This document shows positions 1-5,607 of a stretch of DNA of 6,234 nt, piece by piece. The translations under genes and the position numbers were made by a program. The stretch spans positions 1 to 6,234 of the forward strand of contig CAMBHC010000171.1 in the NCBI GenBank assembly GCA_945866285.1. Direction: 5' to 3'. The notes under the pieces were generated by a model. That model was not told where the DNA came from. It was given only the letters and a program-made list of their open reading frames with translations, and made no database searches. The stretch comes from Candidatus Sulfopaludibacter sp. SbA3. Lineage in GTDB: Bacteria; Acidobacteriota; Vicinamibacteria; Vicinamibacterales; UBA2999. Every line of letters begins with the position of its first letter. Position 1 is the stretch's first letter.

Positions 1-1902
1 GCCGTGTCGGCGAGTCCGTTTCGCGAAGCCGAGCCAGGTGTCGCCGGCCAGTCGGTGCTCGGCAGCCGCGACCTGCTCGCACTGCGTGGTCTGGTGGCCG
101 ACGACCCGTTTCGCGCGGTGCAGGTGCTGCCTGGCGTCTCCACCGGCGACGACTTCCGCGCCGAGTTCGCGCTGCGCGGCCTCGGTCCTTCGAACATCGG
201 CATTGCTCTTGACGGCGTCGACAGCCCGTTGCTGTTTCACACTGTGCGCGGCGTGCAGGACACCGGCTCACTCGGCCTGATCAACAGCGACATTCTGGAA
301 TCGGCGACGCTGCTCGCGGGTCCGCATCCCCAGCGGCTCGGTTCGCATCTTGGCTCGCGCCTCGACTTCACCACCCGCGATGGCTCGCGCGAGCGTCTCG
401 TGGTCCGCGGCCTGCTCAGCGCGTCGGCGGTGAGCACCGTGATGGAGGGACCACTGGGGTCGGCCAAGAATGCGAGCTGGCTCGTCGCGGTCCGAAAGAG
501 TTACATCGACTGGCTGATGCGCAAGGTGGACTCGACCACCGACACGACGTTTGGCTTCACCGATGCGCAGGGCAAGCTCACCGTCGACCTGACCCCCAGG
601 CAAACACTTCGCGTCACCATGTTGGCGGGACGCTCCGCTTTTCGCGAGCTGGAAGAGCCGCCTGACGCCAACACGCTCAATCCGGCGACCAGCACGACCT
701 ACATCGGCAACCTGCAATGGCGATTCACGCCCTCCGCGCGGTTCTCGGTCACCCAACAGGCATACGTGTTGCAGTCCGAGTACCGCAACCAGGTGTTCGA
801 CGGTCGCACGCGCGAAGAGGGCAGCGACGGCGACGTCACCTGGCGCGGTGGCGCCCAGTGGAATCCTGCGTCCGGTCACTTGATCGAGTTCGGCGCGCAG
901 GCGCAGCGGTTGGAGGCCATGCGCATCGATCGCCGCTTCACCAACCAGGCCGAGTTCCTGGTGCAAGACTCGTCAGGCAAGGCGTGGTCCACCGCGGCGT
1001 GGGGTCAGTATCGCTGGACGCCGGGCGCGCGATTCTCGATTACACCTGGCGTCCGAATCGAGCGGTGGGGCCTGATCGACCAGGCCAGGGCATCACCCTG
1101 GCTGCTGACCGACATTGGGATCTCGTCCACCCTGCGCGCTCGTGCTGGCGCCAGCATCCAGCACCAGGCGCCGGGTCTCGATCACACGTTCTTCCTGTGG
1201 CCCGGCACGCAACTGCGGCCAGAGCGAGCCGTATCGATGGAGGGCGGTCTCGAACAGCGCATCGGCCCGGCGTGGCGCCTGGCCGCCGCGGTCTATCGCC
1301 GAGACGATGACGACCGGTTGCGGTTTCTGGATACGGAAGCGCGGCTCGCGAACAATCGCGTGGTGGTGCCGCGGAACCCTCATTGGGAGAACGCCATCGC
1401 GGGACTCACCAACGGCGTCGAGCTGACGATGGCGCGCAAGTCGGTGAGCGGCTTGAACGGATGGCTGTCGTACGCCTGGAGCAAGTCAGACCTGACCGAC
1501 CCGCCCGAAACCTACGCCGCCGACTTCGACCAGCGACATACCGTGAACGCCTACGTCGCCTACCGATGGTCGGGCCGCACCAGCCTGTCGGCGCGCATGC
1601 GCTACGGCTCGAACTTTCCCATCACCGGCTACATCGCCCAGGATGCGAACGGCTATGTGTTGAGCACCCAGCGCAACGGCCTGCGGTTGCCGGTGTATGC
1701 GCGCCTCGATCTGCGCGCCGACCGCGCCTTCACCTACCGCAAGAGCCGGCTGACGCTGTTCATCGAAGTGGTAAATGCCACGAATCACGACAACTATCGC
1801 TACGACAGCCCGGGGATCAACCTCACGACGCGACGCGTCTTCGAACCCCTCGATTCGCTGTTCCCGTTGCTGCCAGTGGCGGGCATCCTGATAGAGTTCT
1901 GA
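1..1902 (+). CDS. TonB-dependent outer-membrane receptor, 3' part (5' end outside window)
   Basis: The frame is open from base 1 and stops with TGA at 1900-1902. The GTG at base 4 is only the first possible start inside the window. The product begins in mid-domain (ASPFREAEPG), so the true start and any N-terminal carboxypeptidase-regulatory-like domain lie upstream. Counting from base 4, residues about 20-130 read as a TonB plug: DDPFRAVQVLPGV, then FALRGLGPSN, then IALDGVDSP, and an ILESATLLAGPHPQRLG segment before the barrel. Residues about 150-632 show alternating amphipathic strands rich in Tyr, Trp and Arg, as in a 22-strand beta-barrel. FIEVVNATNHDNY lies near the end, and the last residue is Phe, the usual C-terminal outer-membrane signal. 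Such receptors import ligands using TonB-ExbBD energy. The ligand cannot be told from the sequence. The next gene starts 24 nt downstream, suggesting co-transcription. Family assignment is firm; substrate is unknown. Confidence 0.9.
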   Translation, partial: AVSASPFREAEPGVAGQSVLGSRDLLALRGLVADDPFRAVQVLPGVSTGDDFRAEFALRGLGPSNIGIALDGVDSPLLFHTVRGVQDTGSLGLINSDILESATLLAGPHPQRLGSHLGSRLDFTTRDGSRERLVVRGLLSASAVSTVMEGPLGSAKNASWLVAVRKSYIDWLMRKVDSTTDTTFGFTDAQGKLTVDLTPRQTLRVTMLAGRSAFRELEEPPDANTLNPATSTTYIGNLQWRFTPSARFSVTQQAYVLQSEYRNQVFDGRTREEGSDGDVTWRGGAQWNPASGHLIEFGAQAQRLEAMRIDRRFTNQAEFLVQDSSGKAWSTAAWGQYRWTPGARFSITPGVRIERWGLIDQARASPWLLTDIGISSTLRARAGASIQHQAPGLDHTFFLWPGTQLRPERAVSMEGGLEQRIGPAWRLAAAVYRRDDDDRLRFLDTEARLANNRVVVPRNPHWENAIAGLTNGVELTMARKSVSGLNGWLSYAWSKSDLTDPPETYAADFDQRHTVNAYVAYRWSGRTSLSARMRYGSNFPITGYIAQDANGYVLSTQRNGLRLPVYARLDLRADRAFTYRKSRLTLFIEVVNATNHDNYRYDSPGINLTTRRVFEPLDSLFPLLPVAGILIEF

Positions 1903-1915
1903 GTTCGTAACCCGC

Positions 1916-1920
1916 GAAGG
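1916..1920 (+). promoter_or_regulatory. Shine-Dalgarno site for the PAL-like propeller gene
   Basis: GAAGG lies 6 nt before the ATG at 1927 and supports that start. A second in-frame ATG at 1960 would give a shorter, more typical signal peptide. It has only a weak AGGG (1946-1949) 10 nt upstream, so 1927 is preferred but not certain. Confidence 0.6.
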
Positions 1921-1926
1921 ATCAAA

Positions 1927-3084
1927 ATGGCAGACAACACCCTGCAGGGCAAAAGCATCATGCCGAGCGTCCGCGCCTTCCTGTTGGTCCTGGTGGCCGT
2001 GGCGGCGCTGTCGGTGTGCGCGCGGGCGCTTGAATCGCAGGCGGCCCGGGATACCGCGCCGTCATTCCAGGTCGATCCGTCGTGGCCCAAGCTGCCCAAG
2101 CAGTGGATTCTCGGCCAGGTCTCTGGCGTTGCCGTGGACGCACGGGATCATGTCTGGGTGCTCCAGCGCCCGTGGTCGCTCAACAGCGACGAGACCGCCA
2201 AGAACCCCGACGCCGAATGCTGCACCGCACCCCCTCCCGTCATGGAGTTCGACAGCTCTGGCAACTACGTGCAGGGGTGGGGCGGCAAGCCGGCCGACGG
2301 CAGCTACGAATGGCCCGAAGACGAGCACGGTATTCACGTCGATCACAAAGGCAACGTGTGGGTGTCGTCGGCGGGCGGGCCGCGCATGGGCGAGGGCAAG
2401 GAGAACTTCCTGGTGAAGTTCACCAGCACCGGCAAGTTCCTGTTGCAGATCGGCCGCCGCGCCATGAGCAAGGGCAGCCTCGATACCGCCAACCTGAACA
2501 ACGCCGCCGATATGTGGGTGCACCCGCCGACCAACGAGGTGTTCGTGGCCGACGGCTATCGCAATCGCCGCGTGATCGTGTTCGACGCCGACACCGGCGC
2601 CTTCAAGCGGATGTGGGGCGCCTACGGCAACACGCCGGACGACCGCGCGCCAAAGACGTTTGTCGGCGAGGGCCCAGGCCCGGCGCAGTTCAACACCGTG
2701 CACGGCATCAAGGTGTCGAACGACGGCTTGGTCTACGTCAACGATCGGCTCAACAACCGTCTGCAGGTGTTTACGCTCGAGGGCACGTTCAAGAACGAGA
2801 TCTTCATCGAGCGGAAGACGCAGTTGCTGGGGACGTCGTTCAACACCGCGTTCTCGCCCGACCGCGAGCAGCGCTGGCTGTATCTGGCCGACGCCGGCAA
2901 CGGCCGCGTCCACATCTTCGATCGCAAGAGCCTGGCGGAAGTGGGCGCCTTCGGCCGCATTGGCCGCTATGCGGGGCAGTTCATCTTCATGCACAACCTC
3001 GCCAGCGACTCGCGCGGCCACCTCTACGTAAGCGAAGTCGGCAACGGCCGACGAGTGCAGAAGTTCGTGTTGCAGCCGCGATAG
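1927..3084 (+). CDS. Exported NHL six-bladed beta-propeller, peptidyl-alpha-hydroxyglycine alpha-amidating lyase (PAL)-like
   Basis: The product is 385 residues. Residues 17-30 form a hydrophobic segment followed by ARA at 32-34, a likely signal-peptidase site, so it is probably periplasmic. Propeller blades repeat with NHL-type motifs: VSGVAVDARDHVWVLQRP (65-82), HGIHVDHKGNVWVSS (134-148), ADGYRNRRVIVFD (208-220), VHGIKVSNDGLVYVNDR (258-274) and FMHNLASDSRGHLYVSE (354-370). From memory of rat PAL, these align with its active-site blocks: H134, H259 and H356 match the three zinc-binding His, Y211 matches the catalytic Tyr in DGYCNSRI, and R81 and R274 match the two catalytic Arg. Animal PAL splits peptidyl-alpha-hydroxyglycine into an amidated peptide and glyoxylate. 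No monooxygenase partner is present here, so the bacterial substrate is open. Vicinal C98-C99 lie between the first two blades. It sits between the receptor and DUF2911 genes, probably in one operon. Confidence 0.85.
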   Translation: MADNTLQGKSIMPSVRAFLLVLVAVAALSVCARALESQAARDTAPSFQVDPSWPKLPKQWILGQVSGVAVDARDHVWVLQRPWSLNSDETAKNPDAECCTAPPPVMEFDSSGNYVQGWGGKPADGSYEWPEDEHGIHVDHKGNVWVSSAGGPRMGEGKENFLVKFTSTGKFLLQIGRRAMSKGSLDTANLNNAADMWVHPPTNEVFVADGYRNRRVIVFDADTGAFKRMWGAYGNTPDDRAPKTFVGEGPGPAQFNTVHGIKVSNDGLVYVNDRLNNRLQVFTLEGTFKNEIFIERKTQLLGTSFNTAFSPDREQRWLYLADAGNGRVHIFDRKSLAEVGAFGRIGRYAGQFIFMHNLASDSRGHLYVSEVGNGRRVQKFVLQPR

Positions 3085-3110
3085 CTGCCAAAGTTACCAA
3101 CCCCTTGATC

Positions 3111-3115
3111 AGGAG
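3111..3115 (+). promoter_or_regulatory. Shine-Dalgarno site for the DUF2911 gene
   Basis: AGGAG lies 7 nt before the ATG at 3123. It is a near-ideal ribosome-binding site and fixes this start, which also places a typical signal peptide at the N-terminus. Confidence 0.75.
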
Positions 3116-3122
3116 AGTTTGC

Positions 3123-3779
3123 ATGCGCGTTCGATCAGTTCTTTCAGTGGCAGTGTTGTGTGGCGCGATGGGCGCCGCGGTGTTGGCCCAGGCCATCCCG
3201 GAGGTGAAGCTGGTGCCATCGCCGCAAGGCCAGGCGGCGATCCAGGTGGCGGGCCGGTGGGAGAAGACCGCCGAGGGCGGACAGGCCTATCGCGACGGCA
3301 AGTGGATCGTGGTGGACTACGGCCGCCCGCTGCTGCGCGGCCGCACTGGCATTTTCGGCGCCGGTGCCAACTACGGCAAGACCGTCAACGCCGGCGCCCC
3401 GGTGTGGCGTGCCGGTGCCAACAACACCACGCGAGTGACGACGCAGGTGCCGTTGCAGATTGGCGGCAAGACCCTGGCTCCAGGCATCTACAACGTGTTC
3501 GTCGACCTGAAGCCAGGCAACTGGACGCTGGTGATGAGCAACCAGCCGGTGCAGGAGACGTTCGATCCGAACGACAAGGTCCGCCTGTCGGGCGCCACCA
3601 ACTACGACCCGAAGTTCGATCTGCTTCGAGCGCCGATGGCGGTCAGCGCCAACGGGTCATCGATGGAGCAGTTCACCATCGGGTTTGCCGACGTTACCGA
3701 TGCCGGCGCGACGTTGATGATGGCGTGGGACCGGACGGTCGCCACCATCGGGTTCACGGTCGTCGCGGGATCGAAGTAA
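3123..3779 (+). CDS. Exported DUF2911 domain protein
   Basis: The product is 218 residues. It opens with a Sec signal peptide: RVR, then a hydrophobic stretch at 5-21, ending AQA at 22-24. The DUF2911 domain spans about 60-215. Its hallmark block is visible: VVDYGRPLLRGR (63-74), IFG (77-79), YGK (84-86) and VWRAGANNTT (94-103), followed by a QIGGKTLAPGIYNVFVD strand pair. The biochemical role of this family is not established to my knowledge. Members are small secreted beta-rich proteins, frequent in Bacteroidota and Acidobacteriota. The gene follows the propeller gene by 38 nt and has its own strong ribosome-binding site, so it is likely the last member of the receptor-propeller unit. The C-terminus ends cleanly in a beta strand (TIGFTVVAG) with no extra domain. 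Family assignment is firm; function is unknown. Confidence 0.85.
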   Translation: MRVRSVLSVAVLCGAMGAAVLAQAIPEVKLVPSPQGQAAIQVAGRWEKTAEGGQAYRDGKWIVVDYGRPLLRGRTGIFGAGANYGKTVNAGAPVWRAGANNTTRVTTQVPLQIGGKTLAPGIYNVFVDLKPGNWTLVMSNQPVQETFDPNDKVRLSGATNYDPKFDLLRAPMAVSANGSSMEQFTIGFADVTDAGATLMMAWDRTVATIGFTVVAGSK

Positions 3780-3790
3780 CCGCCCGGCGC

Positions 3791-3796
3791 TATACT
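3791..3796 (+). promoter_or_regulatory. Candidate -10 box, leaderless-type promoter
   Basis: TATACT lies within otherwise GC-rich DNA, 11 nt after the DUF2911 stop codon and 6 nt before the GTG at 3803. Transcription from this box would begin about at the GTG itself, giving an mRNA with little or no leader. No ribosome-binding site precedes the GTG, which fits. No convincing -35 hexamer was found at 16-18 nt upstream (GGATCG at the 17-nt position). Confidence 0.5.
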
Positions 3797-3802
3797 GCCG
3801 TC

Positions 3803-4132
3803 GTGGATACTACGGGGTTGCCCGGTGCAGCGCTGATCGAGCAGGGGTTGCGCGACCTGGCCATGGGCCACGAGTCCGAGGCGGCTCTGCTCGTGCTGAT
3901 CGGCGCCCCGCGTCTGCGCCAGTTGGGGTGTGATGTGCCGGAGGCGCCAACGGAATGGTCCGCGGCTCCGCACGACCCATCCCCGGAACACCGGTTGTAC
4001 GCGCGCCTGGCGCTGACACACGCCGACTCCGCTCACTCGCGCTACAACGCCCTGATCCGCACGCTTGTCAGCTTCGAGCGGGCCGGCGCATGTGAATCAA
4101 GCCGGCGCGCCTCCTCGCATTCTTTGACCTGA
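3803..4132 (+). CDS. Small hypothetical protein, 3' end probably disrupted
   Basis: Reading from GTG 3803 gives 109 residues to TGA 4130-4132. I do not recognise a named family. Residues 9-41 look like helices (ALIEQGLRDL, EAALLVLIGAPRLRQLG), followed by a Pro-rich turn and a second helical part, HRLYARLALTHADSAHSRYN, up to LIRTLVSFERA (84-94). Composition is protein-like up to about residue 97. The last dozen residues (ESSRRASSHSLT) look like out-of-frame reading, while a protein-like tail runs in a different frame from 4096. The natural gene therefore probably ended, or joined another gene, near 4085-4096. From memory, short proteins with a SRYNALIR-VSFERA block occur in acidobacterial genomes next to nucleotidyltransferase-like genes, but this needs a search. 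There is no signal peptide, so it is cytoplasmic. A TATACT box lies just upstream. Confidence 0.5.
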   Translation: MDTTGLPGAALIEQGLRDLAMGHESEAALLVLIGAPRLRQLGCDVPEAPTEWSAAPHDPSPEHRLYARLALTHADSAHSRYNALIRTLVSFERAGACESSRRASSHSLT

Positions 4133-4221
4133 TCGAACCGCAGTTGTACCGCTATCCTGCCATCGATGCCGCGTCGTTTCGCCGCGCCGTTGTGCAGGCG
4201 GTGCAAACCTTGGCACGCTGA
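4096..4221 (+). pseudogene. C-terminal remnant of a second gene, DUF6036/nucleotidyltransferase-like tail
   Basis: In the frame beginning at 4096, 41 codons run to TGA 4219-4221. They read IKPARLLAFFDL, then IEPQLYRYPAIDAASFRRAV. This looks like a genuine protein C-terminus and stops 13 nt before the next gene's ATG, a natural spacing. There is no usable start: in the same frame TGA at 4093-4095 lies directly upstream, and ATG 4090 runs straight into it. The segment resembles, from memory, the last 40 residues of DUF6036-type nucleotidyltransferase-like proteins (PARLLxxFxxIEPxLxRYPAIDxxxFRxxV). I infer that the body of that gene was deleted and its stub is fused out of frame to the small gene upstream. 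The alternative is one gene of about 139 residues carrying a single-base deletion, or a sequencing error. Confidence 0.5.
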
Positions 4222-4225
4222 CCCC

Positions 4226-4230
4226 AGAGG
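4226..4230 (+). promoter_or_regulatory. Shine-Dalgarno site deciding the hydrolase start
   Basis: AGAGG lies 4 nt before ATG 4235. Starting at 4235 puts the twin-arginine motif at residues 10-11. The longer frame from 4166 would add 23 residues that overlap the tail of the preceding remnant and would bury the signal, so it is rejected. Confidence 0.6.
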
Positions 4231-4234
4231 TTTC

Positions 4235-5500
4235 ATGAGCAGCCGTCGATCCACTCTTACCCGGCGCGAGTTCACGGCGGTCGTCGGTGCGCTCACGCCA
4301 CTGGTGCTGGCTCACCGAACGCAGGCGGCTCAGCCCACGACGGGTGGTCCCATTGGCCCGCTCAGCGCGAGCATCCTGCCACCCGGCATCCGGTCGCGAT
4401 ACGTGGACAACGTCAACGGGCTGCGCATGCACGTGCTCGAGGCCGGCTACGAAACGCCCGGCCGCCCCGGCATCCTGTTGATTCACGGCTTCCCGGAACT
4501 TGCTTACAGCTGGCGCAAGATCATGGGGCCGCTCGCCGCCGCCGGCTACCACGTGTTCGCGCCCGACATGCGCGGCTACGGCCGCACCTCGCCGACGCCA
4601 GTGAACTACGACGATGACCTGCGGCCGTATGGCACGGTCAACCGGCTCAAGGACATGCTGGCACTGGTGTCGGCCATGGGCCACCGCTCGCTGCCGGCGG
4701 TGTTCGGCCACGACCAGGGCTCGCCGCTCGCGGGCTGGTGCGCGCTCGCGCGCCCCGACCTCTTCCGCTCGGTCGGCAAGATGAGCGCGCCGTTTGGCGG
4801 CGCTCCCACGTTGCCGTTCAATACCGCTAATGTGCCAGCAGCGCCGGCGCCGGCCGGCAACCCGAACGCGATCTACGACGAGCTCGCGAAGCTGTCACCG
4901 CCGCGCAAGCACTATCAGCGCTACTACCAGACGCGAGAGGCCAACGCCAACATGTGGCCGCCGAAGCAGGGCATGCTCGCGTTGTTCCGCGCCTACTATC
5001 ACGCGAAGAGTGCGGACTGGAAACAGAACAACCCGCATCCGCTGGCCGCACGCTCAGCGGCCGAGTGGGCGAAGCTGCCGCGCTATTACGTGATGGATCT
5101 CGACAAGGGCATGGCCGAGCAGGTGGCGGCGGACATGCCGACCGCCGCGGAGATCGCCGCGAACAAGTGGCTGCCCGATGCGGAGATGGCGGTGTATGCC
5201 GAGGAGTACGGCCGCACCGGATTCCAGGGCGGCCTCAACGGCTATCGCGGCGCCCCCGGTGGCGATGACCTCAATCTGTTTGCCGGCCAGACGCTGGATG
5301 TGCCGTCCAGTTTTATCAGCGGCAAGCAGGACTGGGGCACGTATCAGAGCCCCGGTTCGCTCGAGCGGCTCGAGAAGCAGATCACGACGAAATACCGCGG
5401 CACGCACCTGCTCGAGGGGGCGGGGCACTGGGTCCAGCAGGAACAAGCAGCGGCGTTGTCGGCGTTGCTGATCGACTTCGTCAAGACGGCGACCCGATGA
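4235..5500 (+). CDS. Tat-exported alpha/beta-fold hydrolase, epoxide hydrolase type
   Basis: The product is 421 residues. TRREFTAVVGALTPLVLA (9-26) is a twin-arginine signal and QAAQ (30-33) a plausible cleavage area, so the enzyme probably folds in the cytoplasm and acts in the periplasm. The alpha/beta core starts near 55. HGFPE (84-88) is the HGxP oxyanion motif, and DMRGYGRT (111-118) follows as in epoxide hydrolases. GHDQGS (158-163) is the nucleophile elbow with Asp160, pointing to an ester-intermediate epoxide or haloalkane hydrolase and not to a Ser esterase. D366 (GKQDWG) is the likely acid and H398 (GAGHW) the base. The cap contains EEYGRTGFQGGLNGYR (323-338), matching the RxGFxGxLNxYR block whose Tyr (here Y337) activates the epoxide. 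Gln follows the nucleophile where Trp is common, and the cap before it is long. The substrate is unknown. Confidence 0.85.
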   Translation: MSSRRSTLTRREFTAVVGALTPLVLAHRTQAAQPTTGGPIGPLSASILPPGIRSRYVDNVNGLRMHVLEAGYETPGRPGILLIHGFPELAYSWRKIMGPLAAAGYHVFAPDMRGYGRTSPTPVNYDDDLRPYGTVNRLKDMLALVSAMGHRSLPAVFGHDQGSPLAGWCALARPDLFRSVGKMSAPFGGAPTLPFNTANVPAAPAPAGNPNAIYDELAKLSPPRKHYQRYYQTREANANMWPPKQGMLALFRAYYHAKSADWKQNNPHPLAARSAAEWAKLPRYYVMDLDKGMAEQVAADMPTAAEIAANKWLPDAEMAVYAEEYGRTGFQGGLNGYRGAPGGDDLNLFAGQTLDVPSSFISGKQDWGTYQSPGSLERLEKQITTKYRGTHLLEGAGHWVQQEQAAALSALLIDFVKTATR

Positions 5501-5562
5501 TCGTGATCCGACCCGCATTCCGCACGTTTCTGCCGCTGGTCTGCCAGTCGGTGGTGCGATGA
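5497..5562 (+). pseudogene. 21-codon ORF, possible GNAT N-terminal remnant
   Basis: ATG 5497-5499 overlaps the hydrolase stop (5498-5500) as ATGA, a typical translational-coupling junction. The frame encodes MIVIRPAFRTFLPLV and six more residues, then stops at TGA 5560-5562. The opening resembles the first strand and helix of GNAT acetyltransferases (IxIRPAxxxDLPxV), but no further GNAT motif is found in any forward frame before the next gene. It may be the stump of a lost gene, a tiny coupled peptide, or chance. The call rests on a very short match. Confidence 0.25.
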
Positions 5563-5596
5563 CCGCCGGCGAGAGGGACTGACGTAGTGCCCGCGC

Positions 5597-5602
5597 TATC
5601 AT
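5597..5602 (+). promoter_or_regulatory. Candidate -10 box before the acid phosphatase gene
   Basis: TATCAT stands 5 nt before ATG 5608 in the 107-nt gap after the hydrolase. The arrangement CGCTATxxT followed closely by the start codon repeats that at 3788-3803. No Shine-Dalgarno site lies at a usual distance from the ATG, so the transcript may be leaderless or nearly so. No convincing -35 element was found. Confidence 0.4.
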
Positions 5603-5607
5603 TCACT

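Noticed and set aside
268..966. Antisense open frame of 232 codons opposite the receptor gene.
   Set aside because: Low-complexity Arg/Ala/Gly composition with no recognisable domain, lying inside a confident receptor gene.
2062..3021. Long antisense open frame of 319 codons opposite the propeller gene.
   Set aside because: It is a mirror of strong codon bias in the + strand gene. The Ala/Val/His-rich product has no motifs, and the opposite strand clearly encodes NHL blades.
3085..3122. Searched for a terminator or promoter between the propeller and DUF2911 genes.
   Set aside because: No inverted repeat with a T-run and no -10-like box. The short gap fits co-transcription.
2082..3779. A 565-codon open frame that spans the propeller gene and continues into the DUF2911 gene, suggesting a fusion.
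   Set aside because: The first part is an Arg/Gln/Gly-rich out-of-frame reading of the propeller gene. Only the part from 3123 is DUF2911, which has its own ribosome-binding site and signal peptide.
4090..4095. ATG-TGA at the head of the frame-1 tail, considered as a selenocysteine or recoded stop in codon 2.
   Set aside because: No SECIS-like hairpin or selenoprotein context was seen. A deletion junction or frameshift explains it more simply.
4166..4234. Upstream extension of the hydrolase start to ATG 4166.
   Set aside because: It overlaps the protein-like tail of the preceding remnant, has no ribosome-binding site, and would place the Tat motif deep inside the protein.
5054..5602. Antisense open frame of 182 codons over the hydrolase 3' end.
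   Set aside because: The + strand here holds the cap block, D366 and H398. The antisense product shows no domain.
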